Origin: Burkholderiaceae bacterium
GTDB lineage: Bacteria; Pseudomonadota; Gammaproteobacteria; Burkholderiales; Burkholderiaceae
Direction of reading: 5' to 3'
Length of the DNA stretch: 18,761 nucleotides
NCBI GenBank assembly: GCA_022701845.1
Contig: JAKONS010000541.1
Location: 1-18,761, forward strand
Position 1 is the stretch's first letter. Every line of letters starts with the position of its first letter. The notes below the pieces were generated by a model. It was not told the origin of the DNA and did not search any database. It saw only the letters and a program-made list of their open reading frames with translations. This document shows positions 6,624 through 15,037 of this stretch, piece after piece. A program made the translations under genes and the position numbers.

Positions 6624-8930
6624 TCAGGCGGCGACGAACTCCGGCAGTTCGAAGGCGCGCACCGGCGGCGCCTCGCCGGTCCAGCAGGCCACCTCGACCA
6701 GCGCGGTGAGCGCGCTGGTGGCCTGGGCCAGGCGCGAGGTGCCGCGGTCGGCGGTGAGCACGTTGGGGTTGCCGTGGCGCTCCAGCTGCGGGCCGGCCGC
6801 GTCGAACCAGGCGCCGGTCGAGATCACCACCACGCCGGGGCGCAGGTCGGGGTCGAGCACCGCGCTGGCCAGGCAGGCGCCGCGCTCGTTGAACACCCGC
6901 ACCAGCGCGCCCGCCGCGATGCCGCGCGCGGCCGCGTCGTCGGGGTGCAGATGCACCGGCTGGCGCCCGTGCAGCTTGGCCGCGCGCGACACGCTGCCGG
7001 CGTCCATCTGCGAATGCAGCTTCTCGGCCGGCTGCGAGCTGACCAGGTGCAGCGGCCAGCGCTCGGCGCGCTCCGCGCCCAGCCATTCGTGCGGCGCGAT
7101 CCAGGCCGGGTGGCCGGGGCAGTCGTCGTAGCCGAAACCGGCGATGCGCTCGGAGAAGAGCTCGATGCGGCCGCTGGGCGTTTTCAGCGGATGCCGCGCC
7201 GGGTCGTCGCGGAATTCGGCCATCAGCACGAAGTCCTGCGCGGGCTGCGGCAGGGCGACATGGCCGGTTTTCCAGAAGGTGTCGAAGTCGGGCGTGTCGA
7301 AGCCGCCGGCGCGCCACTCGACCGCCATCTTCTCGTAGAGGTGAGCGACCCACTGCATCTCGTCGCGGCCTTCGGTGAAGGCGTCCTCGCAGCCGAGGCG
7401 GCGCGCCAGGGCGCGGTAGATGTCGAAGTCGTTGCGGGCCTCGCCCTGGGGCGGCAGCGCCTGGTGCATGGCGATCACGAAGCGGTCGCGCGAGGAGCCG
7501 CCGATGTCGTTGCGCTCCAGCGTGGTGGTGGCCGGCAGCACGATGTCGGCGCGGCGCGCGGTGGGCGTCCACCAGCTGTCGTGCACCACCACCGTCTCGG
7601 GCCGGGCCCAGGCGCGCACCAGGCGGTTGAGGTCCTGGTGGTGGTGGAAGGGGTTGCCGCCGGCCCAGTACACCAGGCGGATGTCGGGGTAGACCCCCTC
7701 GCGGCCGTCGAAGGCATAGCGCTCGCCGGGGTGCAGCAGCATGTCGGCCAGGCGGGCGGTGGGAACGGCGCTGGCCGCCGGATTGGCGCCGGCGCTCATC
7801 TCGGGCGCGGGCATCTCGGGGCGCGGCGTGCCGGCGCCGTTGATCGAGCCGTGGCCGAAGGAGAAACCGCCGCCCGGCAAACCGATCTGGCCGAGCATCG
7901 ACGCCAGCGCTATGGAGGCCCAGTAGGGCTGCTCGCCATGGTGGGCGCGCTGCAGCGACCAGGTGCAGTTCAGCAGGGTGCGCTGGCCCGCGGCCTGGCG
8001 CGCCAGTTCGCGGATGCGGCTGGCGTCCACGCCGCAGATGGCGGCCGCCCAGTCGGCATCCTTGGCCTGGCCGTCGCCGCGGCCTTGCAGGTAGCCGGCG
8101 AAGGCGTCGAAGCCGGTGCAGCAGCGCGCCAGGAAAGCCGCGTCGTGCAGGCCCTCGGCCAGCAGGGTGTGGGCCATGCCGAGCATCAGCGCGGTGTCGG
8201 TGTTGGGGCGGATGGCGATCCATTCGGCATCCAGCCCGGCCGGCACGTCGGCACGGGTCGGGCTGATCACCACGAAGCGCATGCCGCTGCGGGCGGCGCG
8301 GGCGATCCATTCCTGCGAGCTGTGTTCGCCGGCGCCGCCGGAGGTGATCTGCAGGTTGCGCAGCGGCAGCCCGCCGAAGGCGACGAACAGGCCGGTGTGG
8401 GCCAGCAGGTCGTTCCAGTCGGTCACCCGGCCGGTCACCGGCGCATGGGTGCCGATGATGTGCGGCAGCAAAAACTGCGCCGCGCCCCAGCTGTAGTTGC
8501 CGACCTGCTGGGTGCAGCCGCCGGTGGCGTTGAGGAACTTGTGGGTGAGGGTGCGGGCGTGGTGCACCCGGCCGGCCGACGACCAGCCGTAGGAGCCGCC
8601 GAACACCGCCTGCGGCCCGTGCTGCGCATGCACCCGGCCGATCTCGCCGGCCACCAGGTCGAGCGCGGTGTCCCAGTCCACCTCCACGAAGGGCTCGGCA
8701 CCGCGCGCGGCGCGGTCGCTGCCCAGGCGCTGCTCCAGCCAGCCGCGGCGCACCGCCGGGCGCCGGATGCGCAGTTCCGAATGCACCATGCCCGGCATCG
8801 CCTGCAGCATCGGCGACGGCGCGCTGTCGGCGGCGAAGGGCTCGCAGCCCACCAGGCGGCCACCGTCGACGACGGCGGTGAAGGCGCCCCAGTGGGACAG
8901 CGACGGGTAACGTCCGTGGGATGGAGGCAT
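6624..8930 (-). CDS. Molybdopterin-dependent S-/N-oxide reductase, BisC-type (DMSO reductase family)
   Basis: 768 residues, matching cytoplasmic biotin-sulfoxide reductase-type enzymes. There is no signal peptide and no N-terminal cysteine Fe-S motif, so it belongs to the BisC/TorA/DorA branch that carries only bis-MGD molybdenum. GGSYGWSSAG (111-120) holds the expected serine molybdenum ligand, S113. ATGGCTQQVGNYSWGAA and ISPTRADVPAG also fit the family. These enzymes reduce sulfoxides or N-oxides; E. coli BisC acts on biotin sulfoxide and methionine-S-sulfoxide. The ATG at 8930 is chosen because the LSHWGAF start matches the family; an upstream TTG would add a Pro-run extension encoded by a GGTGGC repeat. 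No Shine-Dalgarno is obvious. It diverges from a DapA-family operon with sulfur-related genes. The physiological substrate is not determined. Confidence 0.9.
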   Translation of the reverse strand: MPPSHGRYPSLSHWGAFTAVVDGGRLVGCEPFAADSAPSPMLQAMPGMVHSELRIRRPAVRRGWLEQRLGSDRAARGAEPFVEVDWDTALDLVAGEIGRVHAQHGPQAVFGGSYGWSSAGRVHHARTLTHKFLNATGGCTQQVGNYSWGAAQFLLPHIIGTHAPVTGRVTDWNDLLAHTGLFVAFGGLPLRNLQITSGGAGEHSSQEWIARAARSGMRFVVISPTRADVPAGLDAEWIAIRPNTDTALMLGMAHTLLAEGLHDAAFLARCCTGFDAFAGYLQGRGDGQAKDADWAAAICGVDASRIRELARQAAGQRTLLNCTWSLQRAHHGEQPYWASIALASMLGQIGLPGGGFSFGHGSINGAGTPRPEMPAPEMSAGANPAASAVPTARLADMLLHPGERYAFDGREGVYPDIRLVYWAGGNPFHHHQDLNRLVRAWARPETVVVHDSWWTPTARRADIVLPATTTLERNDIGGSSRDRFVIAMHQALPPQGEARNDFDIYRALARRLGCEDAFTEGRDEMQWVAHLYEKMAVEWRAGGFDTPDFDTFWKTGHVALPQPAQDFVLMAEFRDDPARHPLKTPSGRIELFSERIAGFGYDDCPGHPAWIAPHEWLGAERAERWPLHLVSSQPAEKLHSQMDAGSVSRAAKLHGRQPVHLHPDDAAARGIAAGALVRVFNERGACLASAVLDPDLRPGVVVISTGAWFDAAGPQLERHGNPNVLTADRGTSRLAQATSALTALVEVACWTGEAPPVRAFELPEFVAA

Positions 8931-8931
8931 G

Positions 8932-8951
8932 GGCGGTGGCGGTGGCGGTGG
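8932..8951. repeat. Short GGTGGC tandem repeat upstream of the reductase start
   Basis: About three GGTGGC units lie immediately 5' of the reductase ATG, where a Shine-Dalgarno sequence would be expected. In the reductase frame they would encode a proline run. Copy-number variation here could alter translation, but the array is short. Confidence 0.5.
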
Positions 8952-9090
8952 GTAGGGCGCCGCGCTGCCGCCGTGCCCGGGGCGATGCGCGAAAAGCCGA
9001 GCCTGCAATTCTGCCGCCGGCCCGGACAAAACTTTTCTCTTCTGCGCCGCCTACCCGATGATTTGGAGAAAAAAAGCCTTTCGTCGCCGG

Positions 9091-9098
9091 CCTAGACT
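9091..9098 (+). promoter_or_regulatory. Weak candidate -10 element upstream of the DapA-family operon
   Basis: CCTAGACT is the same eight bases as the candidate -10 of the aldehyde dehydrogenase operon (3519-3526, other strand). No convincing -35 lies 16-18 bases upstream; an A-run occupies that place. The surrounding 279-base divergent gap (8931-9209) also holds AT-rich tracts and a TTTTCTC/GAGAAAA dyad (9033-9039, 9066-9072). The assignment is tentative. Confidence 0.3.
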
Positions 9099-9209
9099 CG
9101 CTCCAATGCGCAGCCGCGGCCGACCGGATTTTCACCGGCCTGGCACGGCCCCTGCATCCACCCCGGTTTCGCCCTCCCTCTCCTCCTCCCATTCGAAGAC
9201 TTGAGCACC

Positions 9210-10145
9210 ATGAGCAAAATGAAGATCGAAGGTTCGTTCGTCGCGCTGATCACCCCGTTCAACCAGGACGGCACGACCGACTTCGCGGCCTTTCGCGAGC
9301 TGTTGCGGTTCCAGGAGGACAACGGCACCCAGGCGGTGCTGATCATGGGCTCGACCGGCGAGGTGTCGATGCTGTCGCAGCAGGAGCGCCACGCGATCAT
9401 TGCCGAGACCGCCAAGATGAAGACCGGGAAGATGAAGTTCTTCTACGGCTGCACCGGCAACAACACCGACACCACCATCGACTACCTGCGCTTCGCCAGG
9501 GACAACGGCGCCGACGGCGCGATCCTGGCCGCGCCCGCCTACATCTGCGCGCCCGAGGCCGACATCACCGACTACTTCCTGGAAGTGGCCGACGCCACCG
9601 ACCTGCCGCTGGGCCTCTACAACAACCCGCCGCGGGTGAAGTCCGACCTGCACTGGGACCAGCTGCTGCGCATCTTCAAGCACCCCAACTACGTGGTGCA
9701 CAAGGAGTCGACCACCCGCGTCGGCCAGGTCGCGCAGGTGCTGGCCGGCCGCCCCGACGTGGCCGTCATGTGCTGCGATTCGCCCAACCTCGGCCTGGTG
9801 GTGCCCACCATGAGCCTGGGCGGCCACGGCACCGCCAACATGACCGGCAACATCGCGCCGGCCGAGATGGCGGTGATCTCCAGGCCCTGGACCTCGCCCG
9901 AGGTGTCGGTGAGCTTCCGCGAGGCCTACCTGCGCAACCTGCCGATGCTGCACTACTCGTATTCGGCGGTGAACCCGGTGTCGATCAAGTCGCTGATGAA
10001 GGCGGTCGGCCTGCCCACCGGCGCCCTGCGCAAGCCGCTCAAGGCGCTGGAGGGCGAGGCGCTGGCCAAGGGCCTGCGCATCGTCAAGGAGCTGGAGCTC
10101 GACAAGAAGTACGGCTGGAACTCGGCCGAACTCAAAGCGGCCTGA
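9210..10145 (+). CDS. Dihydrodipicolinate synthase (DapA)-family lyase/aldolase
   Basis: 311 residues, the usual length of the pyruvate-dependent class I aldolase family that includes DapA, NanA and KDG/hydratase-aldolases. The pyruvate-carboxylate motif GSTGE is at 47-51, the catalytic Tyr is Y137 in LYNNPPRV and the Schiff-base Lys is K165 in VVHKES. The residue before that Lys is His, whereas DapA proper has Gly-Ile/Val-Lys, so a catabolic aldolase or hydratase is more likely than lysine biosynthesis (inference). The ATG at 9210 is preferred over a TTG at 9201; GAG lies just upstream. It is the first gene of a rightward series, five bases before an SDR gene, and diverges from the BisC-type reductase. 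The substrate is unknown. Confidence 0.9.
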   Translation: MSKMKIEGSFVALITPFNQDGTTDFAAFRELLRFQEDNGTQAVLIMGSTGEVSMLSQQERHAIIAETAKMKTGKMKFFYGCTGNNTDTTIDYLRFARDNGADGAILAAPAYICAPEADITDYFLEVADATDLPLGLYNNPPRVKSDLHWDQLLRIFKHPNYVVHKESTTRVGQVAQVLAGRPDVAVMCCDSPNLGLVVPTMSLGGHGTANMTGNIAPAEMAVISRPWTSPEVSVSFREAYLRNLPMLHYSYSAVNPVSIKSLMKAVGLPTGALRKPLKALEGEALAKGLRIVKELELDKKYGWNSAELKAA

Positions 10146-10150
10146 ACACC

Positions 10151-10930
10151 ATGGATCTCGAGATCGCCGGCCGGTCGGCGCTGCTGTTCGGCGCCAGCAA
10201 GGGCATGGGCCGCGCCTGCGCGCAGCGGCTGTCGCAGGAGGGGGTGGACGTGGTGATCGCCGCGCGCACCGAAGCCACGCTGGTGCAGGCCGCCGCCGAG
10301 ATATCGGCCGCCTCCGGCCGCGCGGTGCGCTGGGTGGTGGCCGACATCACCACCGAAGCCGGCCGCGACGCGGCGCTGGCGATGTGCCCCGCGCCCGACA
10401 TCCTGGTCAACAACGCCGACGGCGCGCCGCCCGGCGACTTCCGCCAGTGGACCACCGACGACTGGCACCGGGCCATCGATTCGATGATGCTGGGCCCGAT
10501 CGAGATGATCCGCCGCACCGTCGACGGGATGATGGAGCGGCGCTTCGGGCGCATCGTCAACATCGTCTCGCGCAGCGTGAAGACGCCGCAGCTGGAGCTG
10601 GGCCTGTCGAACGGCGCGCGCTCCGGGCTGGTGGGTTTCGTGGCCGGGCTGGCGCGCCAGACGGTGCGCCACAACGTCACCATCAACAACCTGCTGCCCG
10701 GCGTGTTCGCCACCGACGCCCAGCGCCACCACATCGCCGGCATGCTGGAGAGCACCGGCAAGAGCTTCGACCAGCTCTGGCAGGAGCGCGGCAGCAACAA
10801 CCCGGCCGGCCGCTATGGCGAAGCCGACGAACTCGGCGCGCTGTGCGCCTTCGTCTGCTCGAAGCACGCAGGCTATATCTGCGGACAGAACATCCTGATC
10901 GACGGTGCGGCCTACCCGGGCACGTTCTGA
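10151..10930 (+). CDS. Divergent short-chain dehydrogenase/reductase lacking Tyr/Lys catalytic pair
   Basis: 259 residues with the SDR Rossmann fold: cofactor loop GASKGMG at 14-20, acidic ADIT near 64-67, LVNNAD at 85-90 (normally NNAG), and the C-terminal GQNILIDGAAYPG typical of the family. The catalytic Ser is present (S140), but 13 residues on, where the Tyr of YxxxK should be, there is S153, and the Lys position is R157 (SNGAR). The Asn of the classical tetrad also appears replaced. It starts ATG five bases after the lyase stop, so the two are co-transcribed. It may carry out non-redox chemistry, use a different mechanism, or be a structural partner. An uncommon SDR subgroup with this SNGAR pattern is possible; the reading frame is intact, so this is not decay. 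Confidence 0.9.
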   Translation: MDLEIAGRSALLFGASKGMGRACAQRLSQEGVDVVIAARTEATLVQAAAEISAASGRAVRWVVADITTEAGRDAALAMCPAPDILVNNADGAPPGDFRQWTTDDWHRAIDSMMLGPIEMIRRTVDGMMERRFGRIVNIVSRSVKTPQLELGLSNGARSGLVGFVAGLARQTVRHNVTINNLLPGVFATDAQRHHIAGMLESTGKSFDQLWQERGSNNPAGRYGEADELGALCAFVCSKHAGYICGQNILIDGAAYPGTF

Positions 10931-11032
10931 TTCGACGCAGGCGAAGAAGCACCGATAACGAAAAAACAGGCAGTCGCATCCAAAGGCGCTCCACGCCGTG
11001 CACCCATCCGTCGCGATTCTTCGAGGTCACCC

Positions 11033-12058
11033 ATGAACCTGTCTTTCCGCCGCTTTCCTTCCCGCCGCCGGCTCGTCGCAGGCCTGGCCGCCGGCGCTGC
11101 TGCGCTTGCCCTACCCCTCGCTGCCCAGGCCCAGGCGCCGGCAGCGGCCGACTACCCCACCCGCACCATCACCATCGTCGTGCCCTACGCACCCGGCGGC
11201 GCGGTCGACGGTGTCGCCCGCACCTTCGCCGAGATGCTGCGCGAGGAGTTCAGGCAGTCGGTGGTGGTCGACAACCGCCCCGGCGCCTCGGGCCTGATCG
11301 GCGCCGGCACCGTGGCCCGCGCCGCGCCCGACGGCTACACGCTGTATGTCAACGCGTCGATCCACAACATCAACCCGCTGCTCTACGCCAAGACCATCAA
11401 GTACGACGCGGTGAACGACTTCACCGCGGTCAGCATGCTGGCCCAGGGCGCGCTGATCTTCAGCGTGAATCCGCAGGTGCCGGCGAAGACGGTGCAGGAG
11501 CTGGTCGCCGCAGTGAAGCAGCAGCCGCAGGCCTACAGCTTCACCACCAGCGGCTTCGGCTCGGCCGGGCACCTGGGCATCGCGCAGGTGATGTACGAGA
11601 CGGGCCTCGGCCAGCTCAACGTGCCGATCGTGCTCTACAAGGGCGCCGGCCCCGCGCTGGCCGACCTGATGGCCGGCCAGGTGCAGGCGATGATGGATCC
11701 GATGCTGTCGTCGCTGCCCTATGTGAAGGCCGGCAAGCTGCGCGCCCTGGCCGTCACCGGGCGCGAACGCAGCCCGCTGCTGCCCGACGTGCCCACCATG
11801 CGCGAGGCCGGCATGAAGGACTTCGAGCTGTACTCCTGGTACGGCCTGTGGGGCCCGGCCAAGATGCCGGCGGCGGTCACCCGCAAGCTCGACGCGGCCT
11901 CGGCCAAGATCATGAATTCGCCCGAGATGAAGGCCAAGCTGGCCAGCCTGGGCTTCGAGTCCAGCTACCGCACCTCGGCCGATTTCACGCGCTTCATCGG
12001 TGTCGAGACCAAGCGCTACCAGGCCATCATCGACACCGCCCACATCACCGTCGAGTAG
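11033..12058 (+). CDS. Tripartite tricarboxylate transporter-type (Bug/TctC) periplasmic binding protein
   Basis: 341 residues. The signal peptide has RR-rich residues 6-13 (SRRRLV resembles a weak twin-arginine motif), a hydrophobic core (14-30) and a probable AQA cleavage near 31-33. The mature region opens YPTRTITIVVPYAPGGAVD and contains VVVDNRPGASGLIGAG and ARAAPDGYTLYV, all classic Bug signatures. It should deliver a small carboxylate or amino-acid-like ligand. The ATG at 11033 is preceded by GAGG in GAGGTCACCC. A 102-base gap separates it from the SDR gene, and DadA-like follows after four bases, making it the likely receptor for the substrate of that enzyme set (inference). It is distinct in sequence from the Bug protein at the left end of the window. 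Confidence 0.94.
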   Translation: MNLSFRRFPSRRRLVAGLAAGAAALALPLAAQAQAPAAADYPTRTITIVVPYAPGGAVDGVARTFAEMLREEFRQSVVVDNRPGASGLIGAGTVARAAPDGYTLYVNASIHNINPLLYAKTIKYDAVNDFTAVSMLAQGALIFSVNPQVPAKTVQELVAAVKQQPQAYSFTTSGFGSAGHLGIAQVMYETGLGQLNVPIVLYKGAGPALADLMAGQVQAMMDPMLSSLPYVKAGKLRALAVTGRERSPLLPDVPTMREAGMKDFELYSWYGLWGPAKMPAAVTRKLDAASAKIMNSPEMKAKLASLGFESSYRTSADFTRFIGVETKRYQAIIDTAHITVE

Positions 12059-12062
12059 CGCC

Positions 12063-13334
12063 ATGCGTGTCGTCGTTCTCGGCGCGGGCGTGGTCGGCAT
12101 GACCACCGCCTACTACCTCTGGCGCGACAACCACCAGGTGACGGTGATCGACCGCCAGCCGGCCGCCGGCATGGAGTCGAGCTTCGGCAACGCCGGCGGC
12201 CTGTGCCCCAGCTTCGCCGGCCCCTGGGCCGCGCCCGGCATGGTGGGCAAGGTGCTGAAGATGGCGATGAAGCGCGATGCGGCGATCCGCTTCTCGCTCT
12301 GGCCGAGCCCGGAGCGGCTGGCCTGGGTGAGCCAGTGGGCCGACAACTGCAACGCCGAGAGCTTCGCCCTCAACAAGCAGCGCATGCAGAAGGTGGCGCA
12401 CTACAGCCTGCGCTGCCTGCAGGCCCTGGCCGAAGAGGCCGACATCGACACCTTCGACTACCACGCCCACGGCGTGCTGCAGCTATTCCGCACCCCGGCC
12501 GAGCTGGAGATGGGCCGCCTCTCGGCGCGCACCCTGGAGTCGCTCGGCGTGGCCTGGCAGCTGCTGACCCCGGCCGAGGCCTGCCGGGTGGAGCCGGCGC
12601 TGGCCGCCACCGCCCACCAGTTCGCCGGCGCGCTGCACCTGCCGGGCGACGCCAGCGGCGACAGCCACAAGTTCTGCACCGCCCTGACCGCCTACCTGCA
12701 GCAGCGCGGCGTGCTGTTCCGCTTCAACGAGCGGGTGCGCCGCCTGCTGGGCGACGACCGCGAGGTCGACGGCGTGAAGCTGGCCTCCGGCGAAATCCTG
12801 GAGGCCGACGCCTATGTGGTGGCGCTGGGCAGCTTCGCGCCGGCGCTGCTGCGCAAGATCAACATGCACATGCCGGTCTATCCGCTCAAGGGCTATTCGC
12901 TCACCGTGCCGATCGTCGACGACGCCGCGATACCGCATGCCGCCCTGATGGACGAGCACTCGAAGATCATGGTGTCGCGCCTGGGCGACCGGATACGGGT
13001 GGCCGGCATGGCCGACCTGGTCGGCTACGACCAGCGGGTGCGCACCGACCGCTGCAAGCTGCTGCTGCGCCTGACCCGCGAACTTCTGCCGCACGGCCTC
13101 GACTACGACCGCGCCACCTACTGGGCCGGCCTGCGGCCGATGACCCCCGACGGCCCGCCGGTGATCGGCGCGACCCGCCTGCAACGCCTGTACCTGAACG
13201 CCGGCCACGGCTCCAACGGCTGGACCCAGGCCTGCGGCACCAGCCGCATCGTGGCCGACGTGATCGCCGGCCGCCGGCCCGAGATCGACATCACCGGCCT
13301 GACCGGCCTGCGCTTCAACCTGAGCCGCACATGA
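12063..13334 (+). CDS. FAD-dependent D-amino acid dehydrogenase-like oxidoreductase (DadA family)
   Basis: 423 residues, the size of DadA small subunits. The N-terminal dinucleotide fold MRVVVLGAGVVG (GAGVVG 7-12) with ESSFGNAGGL further on, and the C-terminal WAGLRPMTPDGPPVIG and GHGSNGWTQACGTSR motifs, are diagnostic of the DadA branch of the DAO superfamily. It oxidatively deaminates an amino acid or amine, probably passing electrons to the membrane quinone pool. The ATG at 12063 is four bases after the Bug stop and next to GAG. Its own stop overlaps the following metallo-hydrolase start (ATGA). DadA genes are often controlled by Lrp-type regulators, and one lies at the end of this gene cluster. 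Substrate chirality and identity are not evident; sarcosine- or glycine-oxidase-like activity is an alternative. Confidence 0.9.
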   Translation: MRVVVLGAGVVGMTTAYYLWRDNHQVTVIDRQPAAGMESSFGNAGGLCPSFAGPWAAPGMVGKVLKMAMKRDAAIRFSLWPSPERLAWVSQWADNCNAESFALNKQRMQKVAHYSLRCLQALAEEADIDTFDYHAHGVLQLFRTPAELEMGRLSARTLESLGVAWQLLTPAEACRVEPALAATAHQFAGALHLPGDASGDSHKFCTALTAYLQQRGVLFRFNERVRRLLGDDREVDGVKLASGEILEADAYVVALGSFAPALLRKINMHMPVYPLKGYSLTVPIVDDAAIPHAALMDEHSKIMVSRLGDRIRVAGMADLVGYDQRVRTDRCKLLLRLTRELLPHGLDYDRATYWAGLRPMTPDGPPVIGATRLQRLYLNAGHGSNGWTQACGTSRIVADVIAGRRPEIDITGLTGLRFNLSRT

Positions 13335-14212
13335 CCCGGTCCGCACCCCTGGTCGAAGCCAGCCACGATCCGGCCACCGGCACGGTGAGCTACCTGCTGC
13401 TCGACCCGTCCACCGGCCGCTGCGCGCTGATCGACAGCGTGCTCGATTTCGACATGAAGTCGGGCCGCACCCGCACCGACAACGCCGACCGCCTGGTGGC
13501 CCGGGTGCGCGCGCTGGGCGCCACGGTGGAGTGGATCCTGGAGACCCATGTGCATGCCGACCACCTCTCGGCGGCGCAGTACCTGCAGCGGCAGCTGGGC
13601 GGGCGCATCGGCATCGGTGCGCACATCGCCTCGGTGCAGCAGGTGTTCGGCGAGCTGTTCAACGAAGGCGCGGGTTTCGCCCGCGACGGCGCCCAGTTCG
13701 ACCGGCTGTTCGCCGACGAGGAGACCTTCGCCCTCGGCTCGCTGCCGATCCGGGTGCTGCACACGCCCGGCCACACGCCGGCCTGCCTGACCTATGTGGT
13801 GGGCGAAGCGGACGCCACCGTCGCCTTCGTCGGCGACACGCTGTTCATGCCCGACTACGGCACCGCCCGCTGCGACTTCCCCGGCGGCGACGCGCGCACG
13901 CTCTACCGCTCGATCCGCCGGGTGCTGGCGCTGCCGCCGGCCACCCGGCTCTACCTGTGCCACGACTATCCGTCGAAGGACCAGGCGATGCGCTTCACCA
14001 GCACCGTCGCCGAGCAGCGCGCCGGCAACATCCATGTGCGCGACGGCATCGACGAGGAGACCTTCGTGGCGATGCGCACCGCGCGCGACGCCACCTTGTC
14101 GACGCCGGTACTGATGCTGCCCTCGGTGCAGGTGAACATGCGCGCCGGCCGGCTGCCCGAGCGCGAGGACAACGGCGTGCGCTACCTCAAGATTCCGCTC
14201 GACAGCCTCTGA
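13331..14212 (+). CDS. MBL-fold metallo-hydrolase, persulfide dioxygenase (ETHE1/Blh)-like
   Basis: 293 residues. Metal-binding motif THVHADH supplies H73, H75, D77 and H78; further ligands are H148 in HTPGHTP, D169 in VGDTLF and H211 in CHDYP. The DYGTARCDFPGG segment (176-186) is the hallmark of ETHE1-type persulfide dioxygenases and of BigR-operon Blh proteins, which oxidise glutathione persulfide to sulfite using iron. The protein is longer than human ETHE1 by a C-terminal extension (about 240-293). The gene starts inside the DadA-like stop (ATGA overlap) and ends two bases before a TauE/SafE gene, the same partnership seen in known sulfide-detoxification operons. A glyoxalase-II-like role is less likely because of the RCDF motif. 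Confidence 0.88.
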   Translation: MTRSAPLVEASHDPATGTVSYLLLDPSTGRCALIDSVLDFDMKSGRTRTDNADRLVARVRALGATVEWILETHVHADHLSAAQYLQRQLGGRIGIGAHIASVQQVFGELFNEGAGFARDGAQFDRLFADEETFALGSLPIRVLHTPGHTPACLTYVVGEADATVAFVGDTLFMPDYGTARCDFPGGDARTLYRSIRRVLALPPATRLYLCHDYPSKDQAMRFTSTVAEQRAGNIHVRDGIDEETFVAMRTARDATLSTPVLMLPSVQVNMRAGRLPEREDNGVRYLKIPLDSL

Positions 14213-14214
14213 CC

Positions 14215-15030
14215 GTGCTGACCTCGCTCTTTCTCGGCGCGCTGGTCGGGCTGGTGCTGGGGCTGACCGGCGCCGGCGGCGGCATCCTGGCCGCGCCCGC
14301 GCTGGTGTTCGGCACCGGCTGGCCGATGCAGCAGGCCGCCCCGGTGGCGCTGATGGCGGTGGCCGGCGCCGCCTGCCTGGGCGCGGCGCACGGGCTGCGG
14401 CGCGGCCTGGTGCGCTACAAGGCCGCGGTGCTGATGGCGCTGGCCGGCGTGCCCGCCACCGGCCTCGGCCTGGCCGCGGCGCACCGGCTGCCGCAGCGCC
14501 TCTTGCTGGTGCTGTTCGCCGCGACCCTGCTGTTCGTGGCGGCGCGCCAGCTCGCCGGCCTGCGCCGCGGAGTGGCAGCGGCGGCGGCGCACGAACCCGA
14601 GCGCTGGCGGGTGTGCCGGCTGGACCCCGCCACCGGCCGCCTGCGCTGGACGCTCGGCACCGGCCTGGCGCTGGCCGGCGTCGGCGCGCTCACCGGTTTC
14701 CTGTCGGGCCTGCTCGGCGTCGGCGGCGGCTTCGTGGTGGTGCCGATGCTGAAGCGCTTCACCGACATCTCGCCGCACGGCATCGTCGCCACCTCGCTGC
14801 TGGTGATCGCCCTGGTCGGCACCGGCGGCGTGGTGACCGCCTTCGCCCACGGCGCGCGCTTTCCGCTGGCGGTGACCGCCGCCTTCCTGGCGGTGGTGGT
14901 CTGCGGCATGGTCGCCGGCCGCGCCCTGATGCCGCGCCTGGCGCCGCGCCGGGTGCACCAGGTGTTCGCGGTGGTGGTGGCGCTGACCGCCGCCGGCCTG
15001 CTGGCCAAGGCCCTGCTCGGCGGCGCCTGA
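14215..15030 (+). CDS. TauE/SafE-family (DUF81) sulfite/anion exporter
   Basis: 271 residues, mostly hydrophobic, with about seven or eight predicted membrane segments. The two internal repeats each carry the family glycine motif: GLTGAGGGILAAPAL (about 18-32) and GLLGVGGGFVVVPML (about 165-179). A hydrophilic loop around 120-145 joins the halves. Family members export sulfite, sulfoacetate or related anions. Translation probably starts at GTG (14215), two bases after the dioxygenase stop, indicating tight coupling. In the proposed pathway it would expel sulfite made by the persulfide dioxygenase (inference). It ends seven bases before the convergent Lrp/AsnC gene, leaving no room for a terminator. 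Confidence 0.92.
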   Translation: MLTSLFLGALVGLVLGLTGAGGGILAAPALVFGTGWPMQQAAPVALMAVAGAACLGAAHGLRRGLVRYKAAVLMALAGVPATGLGLAAAHRLPQRLLLVLFAATLLFVAARQLAGLRRGVAAAAAHEPERWRVCRLDPATGRLRWTLGTGLALAGVGALTGFLSGLLGVGGGFVVVPMLKRFTDISPHGIVATSLLVIALVGTGGVVTAFAHGARFPLAVTAAFLAVVVCGMVAGRALMPRLAPRRVHQVFAVVVALTAAGLLAKALLGGA

Positions 15031-15037
15031 GCTCGCG

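Noticed and set aside
8931..9029. N-terminal extension of the reductase from a TTG at 9029
   Set aside because: It would add 33 residues ending in a seven-proline run. The family begins near the SHWGAF motif, close to the ATG at 8930.
6409..9192. Long minus-strand open frame of about 927 codons
   Set aside because: It is a shifted-frame shadow of the BisC-type reductase, with Arg/Pro/Ala-rich composition.
10942..11023. CGAAGAA/TTCTTCG inverted repeat ahead of the second Bug gene
   Set aside because: The arms are only 7 bp with a 68-base loop. It could mask the ribosome site but evidence is too thin.
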